DNA of 64,000 nucleotides from Kapaibacterium sp044224925 (GCA_044224925.1 JBGAJM010000007.1:34767-98766), one strand, 5' to 3'. Numbered from the stretch's first letter, positions 17,848 through 27,829 are shown. Notes: generated by a model from the sequence alone, not told the origin. Numbers and translations are program-made.

Positions 17848-18050
17848 TTCATTTCCAGCCAATAGGTCTGCATGGGGCCTTTGCCCTTGATGTCGATCGA
17901 ACCCCTGAGCTGAGTGACAAGTGACAAGTGACAAGTGACGAGTGACGAGTTAACTTTGTGGGACACTAGTGTGCGACACCGAGTGCGACACGGAGTGCGA
18001 CACTTCGTGAGGAATTGGATTCTGTATTATGTATTCTGTATTCCTCTTCC
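17848..18050 (-). pseudogene. Orphan 3' remnant of a TPR-adenylate cyclase gene
   Basis: Read on the minus strand, this stretch matches the tail of the cyclase genes: AATACAGAATAC units, CGAAGTG and GAGTGTCGCAC units, CTCGTCACTTGTCAC heptamers, then codons for GSIDIKGKGPMQTYWLE. No TPR or catalytic region precedes it and its frame is broken within the repeat part. The closest match is the tail of the gene at 20421, including an ACTAGTGTCCCACAAAGT block. It is either the residue of a deleted cyclase or a copy of the tail moved by recombination. Confidence 0.85.
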
Positions 18051-18064
18051 GATCTCTTCCCACC

Positions 18065-20275
18065 CTACCGCACGAACTCCAGACGGCGGACGAGGCGTTT
18101 GCCGTCGGAGAAGCGGACGATGACCGGACCCGGGATCGAGACCTCGCAGCGACGTGTGTTCATCACAATGCCGCTCCAGAGCAACTGTCCGCTTGTTGCG
18201 AACACATCGGCCGTGCATGGCACGTCGGCACTGAGCGTGAGCGACCCATCGGCTTCGGTCCACACACGACACCATGATGTGCGCTCTTCATCTGCACTGT
18301 GCTCCGCCACGGATGTCGGCACTTGCATCGTGTAGACGCCATCGCGCGACGTGGCGATCACGGTCCTGTTGGCGAGCATGGCCACATCGGTCACGCGATG
18401 ACCGTAGGGCAAGGTGTTCGATGCGATCCGTTGCCAGCCTGTTGATGTATGATAGACGGAGAGCGCACCCGTAGGACCAAGTCCCCAGAGCGTGGAGCGA
18501 TCGGTGGGATCCTCGCACATCACGTCGACGTCGACGCTGTCCGTGCGCTGCCACGTCTCGCCTGCATCGGATGTTGTGAAGAAGACATCAGCCGTTGCCG
18601 ACAGGATCATCCATACATTCGGATCGGACGGATGTGCGTGCACATCCCATGACCCTCCGGGCAACTGAGCGGTCTTCCACATATCACCACCATTGCGTGT
18701 GATCATCACCATCGACGTGTCGCGTTCGTTCACCGTCCACGTCATCGTGATCAACCACGTGTTCCGATCGGCACTCGAGATCCAGCAACTCGCTTGTGAT
18801 GTGCGTGCCTGCACCTGCACGGCATTCACCGTGTCCCACGTTGCGCCGCCGGTACTGGAATGCACGATGGCCTTCGTATGCAGACCCAACAGGTGGTTGC
18901 CGTCGTTCGGATCGACGGTGATCGCATGCCACGTCGGTGTTGGCGACGCTTGGATCGTCTCCCACGTACGCCCCACATCGGCACTTCGATACAACCATCG
19001 CGACGAGCGCACATAGATGGTGGTGAAGGGCGGCGAGGCGGCAACGGCGCCGACGATGCCTTTGAATGTTGTCGGATCGGGCATGAAGAGACGCTTCGTC
19101 CATGTCGACCCACGATCGGTGGTCTCGGCAATGTGATAGTTCCCGATCACGATCCATCGGTCATCGGACCATCGTCGCACGGATCGTGCGCTGAAGTGCG
19201 GGAGACGATGGGCAATGGTGTCCCATGGAGATGTGGTGGATCGACGCAGGATGAGCTCTCCGTCCGTCGTCGACTTCAACGATCGATCGTCGTGCAGTGC
19301 AAGAGCAAGTACACGCTGCTGCATCGTATCAACGGCCGTGAACGTGAGTCCCCGGTCGACACTGCGATACAAGCGCGAGCCAACGGTCCAGAGCTCGCCA
19401 TCGTGGTTCGGATGGCGCATCAAGGAAAGGTTGGGAAGCGTCGTCGATTGTGCAAGTACGTTCGACCAGTTCTTGCAGGCATCGGTGGACCGCCACACGC
19501 CGCCATTGGCTGCAGCGATCACCACGTCGCTCTTGTCATCATCGGCCAGCATGGATGTTGGCATCGGTCCCGTCCACGTCGTCGGCAACCGCAACACCGG
19601 CGCATCGTAGGCCGTGCGCACGAAGAAGCCCGTGGACGACACGGCATACAGTTTCGAAGGGAAGGATGGGCAAGGGGCAAGGAGCGGGGCGTGGACATCG
19701 ATCGGGACCGCATTCCACGTTTGTCCGCCATCGAATGACGTCGACAGCATGTGCACCGTCGGATCGTTGCGTGCATCGTCCCACTCCATCATGCGAATGT
19801 TCCGATCGTTCGGATGGGTGACAACGAGTGGCGTCCACGCCGCGGTGTCGGTGATGCCGTTGCGTGTTTGGATCGGTCCGTACAACGTCGACCATGTTGC
19901 CCCGCCATCTGTCGATCTGCGCATCACGGACGTCGATGTTACCGGATCGACGCCGGGTCCGGCCACTTCCAGTGCGTCCGGCGTTCCCGCCTGCAGACGC
20001 ATCCACATCGTCATCGACGTCAATGGCTGCTCCGGTCCTCGCAACCTTGCCTCCCACGTGGCCCCTCCGTCCGTGGACGCATACAGAATGGGCATTCCCC
20101 CGCCTCCGAAGCGTGCGGAGGAGTGGAGCACATAGAGCGTCGACGTATCCCCGCTCGCCATGGCCACATCCGTGGCCGTTACACCATACAGCGTCTTCAC
20201 GCTCTGCCACTCTTGCGCCTGTGTCACTGCTACGGCAAACACCAGCGCACATACGGCGAACATCCTGCGATCCAT
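18065..20275 (-). CDS. Large secreted Asp-box protein with type IX-like C-terminus
   Basis: 736 residues. GGAGG 5 bp before the ATG at 20275 sets the start. The signal peptide is MDRRMFAVCALVFAVAVTQA. Many Asp-box motifs (TDGGATW, TDRGSTW, DVGRTWE, TGGATWD, SDAGETW) indicate one or two sortilin-like or photosystem-assembly-like beta-propellers. The C-terminus (PCTADVFATSGQLLWSG to VRRLEFVR) resembles a type IX sorting domain. No catalytic residues are apparent, so binding or adhesion is more likely than hydrolysis. It shares the Asp-box design with the lipoprotein at 5525. Confidence 0.75.
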   Translation of the reverse strand: MDRRMFAVCALVFAVAVTQAQEWQSVKTLYGVTATDVAMASGDTSTLYVLHSSARFGGGGMPILYASTDGGATWEARLRGPEQPLTSMTMWMRLQAGTPDALEVAGPGVDPVTSTSVMRRSTDGGATWSTLYGPIQTRNGITDTAAWTPLVVTHPNDRNIRMMEWDDARNDPTVHMLSTSFDGGQTWNAVPIDVHAPLLAPCPSFPSKLYAVSSTGFFVRTAYDAPVLRLPTTWTGPMPTSMLADDDKSDVVIAAANGGVWRSTDACKNWSNVLAQSTTLPNLSLMRHPNHDGELWTVGSRLYRSVDRGLTFTAVDTMQQRVLALALHDDRSLKSTTDGELILRRSTTSPWDTIAHRLPHFSARSVRRWSDDRWIVIGNYHIAETTDRGSTWTKRLFMPDPTTFKGIVGAVAASPPFTTIYVRSSRWLYRSADVGRTWETIQASPTPTWHAITVDPNDGNHLLGLHTKAIVHSSTGGATWDTVNAVQVQARTSQASCWISSADRNTWLITMTWTVNERDTSMVMITRNGGDMWKTAQLPGGSWDVHAHPSDPNVWMILSATADVFFTTSDAGETWQRTDSVDVDVMCEDPTDRSTLWGLGPTGALSVYHTSTGWQRIASNTLPYGHRVTDVAMLANRTVIATSRDGVYTMQVPTSVAEHSADEERTSWCRVWTEADGSLTLSADVPCTADVFATSGQLLWSGIVMNTRRCEVSIPGPVIVRFSDGKRLVRRLEFVR

Positions 20276-20371
20276 GTGCACCTCCGTTCCACAACGTGCG
20301 ACATCGTGTACGAGATCGACAAGGAGGAATATCGGGAAGGAGGAGGGAGGAGGGAATGATAAAGATCAGGA

Positions 20372-20420
20372 GTTGAGTGACAAGTGACGAGTGACAAATG
20401 ACAAGTGGCACTTCGTGCGA
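20372..20420. repeat. Composite repeat after a cyclase stop codon
   Basis: Directly after the stop of the minus-strand cyclase at 20421, the minus strand reads GCACGAAGTGCCACTTGTCA, further CTCGTCAC/CTTGTCAC units and CACTCAACTCC. It therefore repeats the linker that already lies inside that gene, and breaks off at the point where the coding copy continues into the IDIKGKG tail. Confidence 0.85.
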
Positions 20421-22175
20421 TCACGACCTCTGGATCGTCTCTAGCCAATAGGTATTCATCCGGCCTTTGCCTTTGATGTCGATCATACCTCGGAAGGTAG
20501 TTACAAGTGACGAGTGACGAGTGACGAGTTCACTTTGTGGGACACTAGCGTGCGACACTTCGTGGGGAACTGGATTCTGTATTCTTGATTCTGTATTGCT
20601 CTTCAGATTCAAAGCCAACGCTTCGGAAACATGCACCCGTCCGGCCTCACCTGAACTTTCCATCCGCGACGCAACGTTCACCGTGTCGCCCCATACATCA
20701 TACTGCATCCGCTCCTTGCCGATAACACCGGCCGTTACAGGACCACAGTGCATTCCGATGCGGATGAGCACTTCGTGGGACACTTCGTGGGACACTTCGT
20801 GGGACACTTCGTGGGACACTTCGTGGGACACTTCGTGGGACACTTTGATTCGCGACATGTCTAATGCACAAAGTGCGGCGTTGATGACGTTATCAAACGA
20901 CACACACATATAGCTGTCGCCGATGGTTTTGATCTTGGTCACGCCATGCTTGGCGCAGATCGTATCGCATTGTGTAAAGACATCATCAAGTAACGCGATG
21001 ACCTCTTGTGATGACAGTCTGGAAGAGATCTCCGTAAAGCCAACGATGTCGAGGAAGATGACGGTTGCGTTGTCGTAGTGGTCGTTCACCACCTCGCCCC
21101 TTGCCACCCTCTCTGCAACTTCCTTTGGAAGAGTGGAGTGGAGGACGGCCATGTGTTTGGCATGCTCGCGTTCTCGGGCTTCGATCTCGCGTTGTTTCAC
21201 TTGCATGGCAAGCTTAGCAGCGGTGTCTTTGCCGTTGATCTCACCGGTGATGCGTGTGTATTCGTTGTTATGGGTGATGTAGCCTTCAAAGTCGTTCTGA
21301 CGATGGGCGATGTCGCGCAGGCGCAGATGGATCTCGGCCAGAGCGTCCGGAAGTGATCGTTGACGTGCAAGCTCCAGCGTTTCCGTCAGCAGGGCCAATG
21401 CACGATCATGCTCGGACCTCCGTTCATAGATCAGAGCCTGATGTTGTGCGTTTGCGATACGTATGCTGAGATTATCGATCGTCATCGACGCCATTGCGTC
21501 GAGCATTGCTTGTGCTTCCTCATCCTGGTGCTCGTGAAGAAGCACCATGACGATGTTACTAGACACGAGTGCAACGCTCCGTTGGTCGTTGCTCTGCAGA
21601 TGCAGACGGCGTGCTCGGTTGAGATATTCAAGGCTTCGCGCATGATCATGCATGTGCAAGTACACAGAACCGATGTTGCCGACCATCGCCGCTTCTCCGT
21701 CGACACTGCCGATCTCCAAATTGATCTCGAGCGCACGCTCATAATGCTCGAGCGCCATTGCAAGATCACCTGTTCCACTGTACACGTTACCAATACTACC
21801 CAACAGTTTCGCAACGCTCTCTCGATCCCCAAGCTCCTCGTGCATTTGTAATGCTCTATGAAAGTGCTCGAGTGCGACCGGGAACGAGCATAGGATGCGG
21901 TACACCGTCCCGATGTTGCCCGTCACGGCAGCGACCCCCTGTCTGTTTCCAGCGGTCTCATGAAGCTCCAGAGCCCGACGATACGACTCGAGTGCCTCGG
22001 AGAATCGCCCCTGAAGTCGCAAGGCCGTCCCGCGTGTTGCATAGGCGACGGCAATGATCCCGGGATTGTCGGACTGTTCTAACTCGTCGGCATAACGCAT
22101 GAGTGCATCGGCATCATTGATGCTCATTGCATGAACAATGTCTCGATGAACGTCCTGGGCCGATCTCACGCTCAT
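20421..22175 (-). CDS. TPR-adenylate cyclase 1 (class III), six SHEV repeats
   Basis: 584 residues, cytosolic. Residues ~45-275 are about five TPR units (ALEHFHRALQMHEELGD type). Residues ~285-360 are a charged linker ending in LHSTLPKEVAERVARGE. The catalytic domain follows: metal ligands D376 (FLDIVGFT) and D420 (KIKTIGD), adenine-selecting K416 and D493 (QYDVWGD), transition-state N500 and R504. This set predicts ATP to cAMP conversion. Residues 446-469 are six perfect SHEV tetrapeptides inserted between a helix and the RIGMHCG strand. A translated repeat linker (~527-560) precedes MIDIKGKGRMNTYWL. The start overlaps the upstream cyclase stop (ATGA). Confidence 0.93.
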   Translation of the reverse strand: MSVRSAQDVHRDIVHAMSINDADALMRYADELEQSDNPGIIAVAYATRGTALRLQGRFSEALESYRRALELHETAGNRQGVAAVTGNIGTVYRILCSFPVALEHFHRALQMHEELGDRESVAKLLGSIGNVYSGTGDLAMALEHYERALEINLEIGSVDGEAAMVGNIGSVYLHMHDHARSLEYLNRARRLHLQSNDQRSVALVSSNIVMVLLHEHQDEEAQAMLDAMASMTIDNLSIRIANAQHQALIYERRSEHDRALALLTETLELARQRSLPDALAEIHLRLRDIAHRQNDFEGYITHNNEYTRITGEINGKDTAAKLAMQVKQREIEAREREHAKHMAVLHSTLPKEVAERVARGEVVNDHYDNATVIFLDIVGFTEISSRLSSQEVIALLDDVFTQCDTICAKHGVTKIKTIGDSYMCVSFDNVINAALCALDMSRIKVSHEVSHEVSHEVSHEVSHEVSHEVLIRIGMHCGPVTAGVIGKERMQYDVWGDTVNVASRMESSGEAGRVHVSEALALNLKSNTESRIQNPVPHEVSHASVPQSELVTRHSSLVTTFRGMIDIKGKGRMNTYWLETIQRS

Positions 22176-24310
22176 CCTCCTGTCAGCCAGTGGGTTTGCA
22201 TTGGGCCTTTGCCTTTGATTTCGATCAACCCCCTTGGGGTAGTTACAAGTGACGAGTGACGAGTGACAAGTGGAACTTCGTGGGACACGGGGAGAACGCC
22301 TTCGGCGCGGGACACTTCGTGCGACACGTTGTGCGACACTTCGTGGGGAATTGGATTCTGTATTCTTGACTCTGTATTGCTCTTCAATTCAATAGCCAAC
22401 GCTTCGGAAACATGCACCTTGCCTGGCTCCCCAGTGGACTCCATCCGAGACGCAACGTTAACGGTGTCTCCCCACACATCATACTGCATGCGTTCCTTGC
22501 CGATCACACCGGCTGTCACCGGGCCGCAGTGCATTCCGATGCGGAAGAGCACTTCGTGGGACACTTCGTGGGACACTTTGTGGGACACGGAGTGCGACAC
22601 TTCGTGGGAGATGCTGATGCGCGACATTTCCAACGCACAGAGTGCGGCATTGACGACGCTATCGAATGAGACACACATGTAGCTGTCGCCAATGGTCTTG
22701 ATCTTCGTCACGCCATGCTTGGCACAGATCATATCGCATTGCGTGAAGACATCGTCGAGAAGTTCGATCACTTCCTGCGACGACATCGATGATGAGATAT
22801 CAGTAAAACCGACGATATCGAGGAAGATGACCGTGGCGTTCTCAAAGTGATCGTTCACGACCTCGTCCCGTGCCACCCTCTCTGCAACATGCTTTGGCAA
22901 GGTGGAGTGGAGGACGGCGAGATGCTTCTCGTGTTCGCGTTCACGGGCATCGATCTCGCGCTGCTTCTCCTGCATGGCGAGTTTTGCGGCGGTCTCCTTG
23001 CCGTTGATCTCTTCGGTGATTCGCGTGAATTCGTTGTTGTGCTCGATGTAGCCGGCGAAGTCGTTACGACGCTGACACAGGTCGCGGAGGGATGCATGGA
23101 TATTGGCCAGCTCGGACCGGATGGAATGTTGCTGTGCGATCGCGAGTGCGGCGTTCAACGACTCGACCGCGTCATCCACAAGTCCCTCGGCCGTTTGCAC
23201 GTTGGCATGGCAGCGCATGCGGCGGCACATGTCGATCGGACCTTTTGAAGGAAGTGCATCCATTCGCGCGAGAAGTTCCTTGACCTCCGTTGTCGTTCCA
23301 AGCTTCGTCATGGATCGAATGATGGCTCCAAGAACTTCAGAGAGATAGGTGATCTCGCCATTCTCGTCATATAGGGCGAGGGCCTCTCTTCCATATGCGA
23401 CGGCCTGTTCATCCTCTCCTATCAACTCATGCAGGGCACTGATCGAGGAAAGGTCGCCGGCGAGGCCACTCTTGTCATTCAACTCTCTGTGCAGTGCCTC
23501 AGCCTTCATGAACCATGCAAGTGCTGTGGTGTATGCACCAAGCAGTCCGTGGATCTTTCCGATGGAGGACGTCGCGAACGCCAGACCTCGTCTATGTCCC
23601 ATCTCCTCGTAGATCTCCAATGCATGCTGGTAGTGTTCGAGCGCTGTGGGAAAGTCACTGCTAGTGCCGTAGACATTCCCAAGCAGTCCGTGGGTTTCGG
23701 CCATACCACTCGTATCATGAAGCGATTCCTGGATCTCCAAGCAACGCCGCAGTCTGTCAAGGGCACCGGGATAGTCGCCGATCATTGTGAGGACACTTGC
23801 AAGGTTTGCAGTGATATGACACAGGGAATACGGTTCGTTGAGGTCTTGGTGGAGATGGATCGCTCGCTCATAGACCTCGAGCGCTTCTTGATCTCTGCCG
23901 AGCCTGCGGAGGACATTGCCAATATTGCCAAGATACAGTGCAACACCACTTGTGTTCTCGAGTTCCTCGTACAGACTCATCGACCGTTGAAATGCCTCCA
24001 GTGCCTCATGAAATGATCCTTGATTGAAGTGTACGATACCAATGTTCCCGACGATGGACGCGACGCCAATCTGATTCGAGATCGCTTCGTGTTTGGCTTG
24101 CGCGTGCTGATAGTGCTCCAAGGCCGCGACATTATCGCCACGGAGTAGGCATGCATTACCACGGGCTCCGAATGCTCCTGCAAGGGCGAGATCCGTCCCC
24201 ACAGCCTCAAGCTCCGACGCACATTGTTCGAGCATCGGTATATCGTTGCGTCTGTTCGCTTCCCTTGTTGCGGCCACTATCTCTTCGTAGGTACGTCCAC
24301 TCACGCTCAT
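22172..24310 (-). CDS. TPR-adenylate cyclase 2 (class III)
   Basis: 712 residues with about seven or eight TPR units (~45-345) and the linker LHSTLPKHVAERVA. The catalytic domain has D498, K538, D542, D611, N618 and R622, all consistent with an active adenylate cyclase. The inserted tetrapeptides here are SHEV, SHSV, SHKV, SHEV, SHEV (568-587). The C-terminal linker is longer than in its neighbour and includes an extra SRAEGVLPVSHEV segment, also found in the gene at 45951, which suggests gene conversion between distant members. First gene of a two-gene minus-strand operon with the cyclase at 20421. Confidence 0.93.
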   Translation of the reverse strand: MSVSGRTYEEIVAATREANRRNDIPMLEQCASELEAVGTDLALAGAFGARGNACLLRGDNVAALEHYQHAQAKHEAISNQIGVASIVGNIGIVHFNQGSFHEALEAFQRSMSLYEELENTSGVALYLGNIGNVLRRLGRDQEALEVYERAIHLHQDLNEPYSLCHITANLASVLTMIGDYPGALDRLRRCLEIQESLHDTSGMAETHGLLGNVYGTSSDFPTALEHYQHALEIYEEMGHRRGLAFATSSIGKIHGLLGAYTTALAWFMKAEALHRELNDKSGLAGDLSSISALHELIGEDEQAVAYGREALALYDENGEITYLSEVLGAIIRSMTKLGTTTEVKELLARMDALPSKGPIDMCRRMRCHANVQTAEGLVDDAVESLNAALAIAQQHSIRSELANIHASLRDLCQRRNDFAGYIEHNNEFTRITEEINGKETAAKLAMQEKQREIDAREREHEKHLAVLHSTLPKHVAERVARDEVVNDHFENATVIFLDIVGFTDISSSMSSQEVIELLDDVFTQCDMICAKHGVTKIKTIGDSYMCVSFDSVVNAALCALEMSRISISHEVSHSVSHKVSHEVSHEVLFRIGMHCGPVTAGVIGKERMQYDVWGDTVNVASRMESTGEPGKVHVSEALAIELKSNTESRIQNPIPHEVSHNVSHEVSRAEGVLPVSHEVPLVTRHSSLVTTPRGLIEIKGKGPMQTHWLTGG

Positions 24311-24400
24311 TCCCCGTTCCGTTGATCATTGTCAGTAGCGGCAATATAGCCGCGAACATCGGACGGGAAGCACGGCGGATCCACGAGTGCGGTGTGCGCT

Positions 24401-24453
24401 CATTCTATATTCTTGATCCTTGATCGGATCATGTATTCTTGATCATGTATTCG
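24401..24453. repeat. ATTCTTGATC/ATGTATTC units
   Basis: A run of ATTCTATATTCTTGATCC, ATGTATTCTTGATC and ATGTATTCG, related to the AATACAGAAT/AATCAAGAAT part of the composite element. It overlaps the last codons of the UPF0149 gene, whose final Asn-Thr-stop (AAT ACA TGA) is written by the repeat. Confidence 0.75.
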
Positions 24454-24976
24454 CTTCAAACATTTCAAACACACTTTCCATGAACTTCTTCTCCACCGCA
24501 TCGAACTGGGCCTTCGACACCCTGCCGCCTTCCAAGGCATAGTCGGCCATAGTGCGGATGACGGCGGCGGACTTCTTGTGATCGGTGGCAAAGCGCTTCC
24601 ACTCTGCGGGGGCGAAGTTCTCGAGACATTGTGCGAAGCCGAGTGCAGTAAAGGACGCGTCGGTGGAGTCGGTATGCACGAAGAGCGGCATCCACTCTGA
24701 TTCTTCGTTCATGAGAAAATCATGCACATCTGCATGCAGGCGCATCACATCGGCTGTGAGCGCAATGCGTTCTTCTTCGGACAACGTTTGGACGGGCAGG
24801 GCCTCGTCAAGCCAGACCGACACTTCGGGTGGTGTGCGTAGCATGGCCAGACCCATGAAGAACCCTTCCATCACGGGCACACTCCACCCGGCATCAAGGT
24901 CTTCGATCAGATCGTCCATTCTATCAGCAAGGGCAAGGCGCTCGTCAAGGGTCAAGGGGATATGGGATGTGCTCAT
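24443..24976 (-). CDS. UPF0149/YecA-YgfB-like protein
   Basis: 177 residues from the ATG at 24976 (MSTSHIPLTL). The all-helical acidic sequence, with MEGFFMGLAML near residue 40 and the NFAPAEWKRFATD block, matches the UPF0149 family. These are small cytosolic proteins of poorly known function, sometimes carrying a C-terminal SEC-C zinc motif, which is absent here. The C-terminus runs into a dispersed repeat. The broken ORF-3 family gene ends 45 bp upstream on the same strand. Confidence 0.7.
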   Translation of the reverse strand: MSTSHIPLTLDERLALADRMDDLIEDLDAGWSVPVMEGFFMGLAMLRTPPEVSVWLDEALPVQTLSEEERIALTADVMRLHADVHDFLMNEESEWMPLFVHTDSTDASFTALGFAQCLENFAPAEWKRFATDHKKSAAVIRTMADYALEGGRVSKAQFDAVEKKFMESVFEMFEANT

Positions 24977-25021
24977 GGATGCAAAGATGCGAGAAGACAT
25001 CGCAACATGCACCATCATCCA

Positions 25022-26194
25022 TCATGAGCGCCATGGGTAGCCCGCTCCGGTGTGGACAAGAACGAACAGGAGGCGCTGTGCTGCGCGAAGGTCGAACATC
25101 GTGTGGTCGAATGGTCGACCATACCACTGCACAACCTCATCGTGATCTTCATGTTTTGGATCCATCATTGCCAGCACGAAGCGCGCATAGACATTGATTC
25201 CACCGATGTCTTCCGGAGGGACAGCGTTCGCGCCATCGATCACCTGAAATGCGTCATGTGGGGGTGTTCTGTCCAACCCGATGACGGAGATGGTATGTCG
25301 CCAACCGTCGCCCATGTCGTACTCGTACGCGACCGTGCTCACACGAGCAAGGCCAAGAGATCCAATGTTCACGAACTTCTCGTCCTTCATCTGCGGCATG
25401 TCATCAAAGACCTGCCGATCACCGTAGGGAGTACCATTGATCGTGAACAAATGCAAGTGAGAATCATCTCACCCCATGGCAGCTTGGATCACATCATGAA
25501 GACGACGAAGTGTGATGTTCGCGGGCACCATCACCGTTCGCCAGATCTCCGGTCGTATTCCGTCGAGTGAGATGCGAAGGACCAGCGTGTCGACCTCATG
25601 GGCGGCTCGTTTGGCGACAGGTTCACTCTGCATGATCGGAGTCGGAGGGGACGGGAGCGGCATCGACAGATCGGATGTCATCGGCGAGCGTGTTGCAACG
25701 CCAAGGGTCGATCCTACAAGATCATACGGAGACAGATACGCTGAACTCGGCTGTCCTTTGCCGGCCGAGTACAGGAAGGAGGACATTCGAATCGCGACGG
25801 TGTCGAGTGCTTCGCCCCTGAACAGTTGATATTCTGAGTCGTCGATGGCGAGTCTCAGCCGACCAAGCATCACGCGTGATGCCGTGGTCGTGAAGGACAC
25901 TGCGTTGAATGCAGCAAGCTCGGCATCGATCACACCGTTTGGCACCCCCACGGCTTCTAGCACAGGACGTAACGCCGCAGCCATCGCGGCGGCTGGATCG
26001 CTCTTGAATGAGACGTATGGAACGATCACGCACAGCAACGTCCGTTCATTCAGTGCAAAGACGATGTGCCGTCGATTGACAACGCGAAGGTCGGCATACC
26101 ACGCGCCCAACCTTCCGTCCGTAGCGGTGGCCTCCGTTGCCGGTGCGATCTTCAGTTTCGTGAGCAGCTTCTTTGTGGCGTGGATGGTGATCAT
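25022..26194 (-). pseudogene. Plasmid pRiA4b ORF-3 family gene split by one in-frame TGA
   Basis: Two open segments on the minus strand (25469-26194 and 25022-25468) are in the same frame and separated only by TGA at 25469-25471. Joined, they encode ~390 residues: an N-terminal DUF6933-like part (MITIHATKKLL), then the ORF-3 fold (LRISLDGIRPEIWRTVMVP, LHDVIQAAMG, stop, DDSHLHLFTING, EYDMGDGWRHTI). The family has Trp at the interrupted position (AMGWDDSH), so TGG to TGA is the simplest explanation. The downstream part also has an internal Met and could be made as a fragment. Either a recent pseudogene or a sequencing error. Confidence 0.88.
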
Positions 26195-26226
26195 GGTGCA
26201 ATATGGCACCTCCGCTGCACCACTAC

Positions 26227-27105
26227 CTACGGATTGACAAAACGATCAATCGTGTCTTTTGCCAGAGAGTCCAAGTCTTGATAGATGGAGTAACGACTAC
26301 GGCCCGATAGCCGTAGCAATTTTGTCAAGGCGACAACATCATCCTTCTGGAGATCGATGTATGCAAGAAAGGGAAGATCGTGCTCTGCAAGCGTGGCCAA
26401 CTGCTTCGGTGTGTACTGCTCCATTGACACTGGCGTTGCTCGCTTGATCTTAAGTACTTTCCTGATCAATGATTCCTGCTGATCCTCCAGTGAGCGCTCA
26501 TCATTTCCATGAACAGTGAACCACCCTTGCTGCGCATGCTGCCGTGGACTTGACTGTTCAGGATACAATGCCACAGGTAGATCCCAGCCCCATTCATCAT
26601 AAGAGTTTATCAAGGCATCGTAGTCGTCAGGAGCGAGGTACTTGGGGTGATACAGTTCATCACTTGACATTGAGATCTTGTTTAGCCGATACGGATTGAG
26701 CAGCCATATTCGTGGGGTACTAACGTGTCCTGGCTCGTCAACAAGTGCAAAGTACAATGCCACGAACAAGTTCTCGGTCCAATCCATTAGTCGTGTAGGC
26801 ACCCCGTGGTGACGCGCCCAGAATAAATAGTCCCATCCTGAGTTGGCTTTGCCTCGTAAACTGATCGCCTTTGACCGGAACTCCCAATACAAGGCCGACT
26901 CGACTCCGTCAATATCCGTTGTATCAGCAACATCTTGACCCGGTAAAGAATTGAGTCGATTCACAAATCGATGAAGTGTTGGCTGCAACTGCCATTCGCG
27001 GGTCGCCTGTCCACGAAAGAACACCTCCGTCGACTCCTCATTACCAATACACTTCATTGACGCGGCTACAGCGTCAAGGAATCGTTCAATTGTTCCGTAC
27101 TTCAT
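26227..27105 (-). CDS. FRG domain protein
   Basis: 292 residues. The N-terminal ~150 residues carry the FRG signature (VFFRGQATREWQLQPTLHR, then YLFWARHHGVPTRLMDWTEN and ALYFAL). The domain is named for its conserved Phe-Arg-Gly and is widespread in accessory regions; its biochemical role is not settled. No membrane segment. The gene has lower GC than its neighbours and overlaps by 20 bp the membrane-protein gene upstream of it, so the two are probably expressed together. Confidence 0.85.
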   Translation of the reverse strand: MKYGTIERFLDAVAASMKCIGNEESTEVFFRGQATREWQLQPTLHRFVNRLNSLPGQDVADTTDIDGVESALYWEFRSKAISLRGKANSGWDYLFWARHHGVPTRLMDWTENLFVALYFALVDEPGHVSTPRIWLLNPYRLNKISMSSDELYHPKYLAPDDYDALINSYDEWGWDLPVALYPEQSSPRQHAQQGWFTVHGNDERSLEDQQESLIRKVLKIKRATPVSMEQYTPKQLATLAEHDLPFLAYIDLQKDDVVALTKLLRLSGRSRYSIYQDLDSLAKDTIDRFVNP

Positions 27106-27829
27106 TCTCTGAATCCCCCTCTTTTCGAATAGGTACTGGTGCGTTGATGTTATCTAGACGCTCGTCGTTCCGGGCAGTCTTAAACAGCGTCTCAAATATG
27201 TCCTCAAGTTTGTCCAGAGCACTCCTTGAAAAGAGGCCAGCGATCCCTGCAAGGAGATAGATCTGATACGGATTTGACCCGTCATAAGTCACACCTTCTG
27301 TGGGCATTCCACCATGCAGAGCACACGTGAGGATAAGCCCGAGCGTGGCGCCGGTTGGCATTCGTAAGACATACCACATGATCCAGCTTGTCTTGAAAGT
27401 ACGATTTCCAACGAATCCACTCAATGAAATGAAGACATGCAAGGCTGCTCCTAGTGCACCTGAAATCAGCGACAATAGAATTACTCGCACATCCGCGGTC
27501 ATGGGGGCTGAGAGGCAAACCGGGCACATCCATAACTCCGTCCCACCGGTCCAGCGTCTTTGTACAATCGTAGTATCGCGATTCAGCCGGCCAACCGATT
27601 CGCGCCAAACTGTGGTTGAGTCCAAAGGAGGTTTGTCTGCAAGATCTGTTGCGATTCTCATGGTCACAGTCGATGTTTCAACTGTCGGCCAGATCATTAT
27701 GGTGTTCAGAACACACCACAATGCACCCATGGTCACTATTAGCATTGTTCCCCATGCAGAGAGTCTTTCAACGAGAGTCACACGTCGCCCTTTCCTGTAT
27801 GATTTCTTCGACCGTTTATGCAACGACAA
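27086..27829 (-). CDS. Multi-helix membrane protein coupled to FRG gene
   Basis: 247 residues starting at a TTG (27829); no ATG lies near the N-terminus. There are hydrophobic segments at about residues 27-48, 112-135, 148-170 and 190-205, and a CPVC pair near residue 101 that could bind a metal. The C-terminal ~45 residues are charged and cytosolic. No family recognised. Overlaps with the FRG gene downstream (20 bp) and the small gene upstream (14 bp) argue for one operon. Confidence 0.6.
   Translation of the reverse strand: MSLHKRSKKSYRKGRRVTLVERLSAWGTMLIVTMGALWCVLNTIMIWPTVETSTVTMRIATDLADKPPLDSTTVWRESVGRLNRDTTIVQRRWTGGTELWMCPVCLSAPMTADVRVILLSLISGALGAALHVFISLSGFVGNRTFKTSWIMWYVLRMPTGATLGLILTCALHGGMPTEGVTYDGSNPYQIYLLAGIAGLFSRSALDKLEDIFETLFKTARNDERLDNINAPVPIRKEGDSENEVRNN

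Noticed and set aside
5525..20275. Sialidase function for the Asp-box proteins at 5525 and 18065
   Set aside because: Asp-boxes are structural motifs shared by many propellers; the catalytic Arg, Tyr and Glu of sialidases were not identified.
25469..25471. TGA read as selenocysteine or as a recoded codon
   Set aside because: The family has Trp here, not Cys or Sec; TGA serves as the normal stop for most genes in the window.
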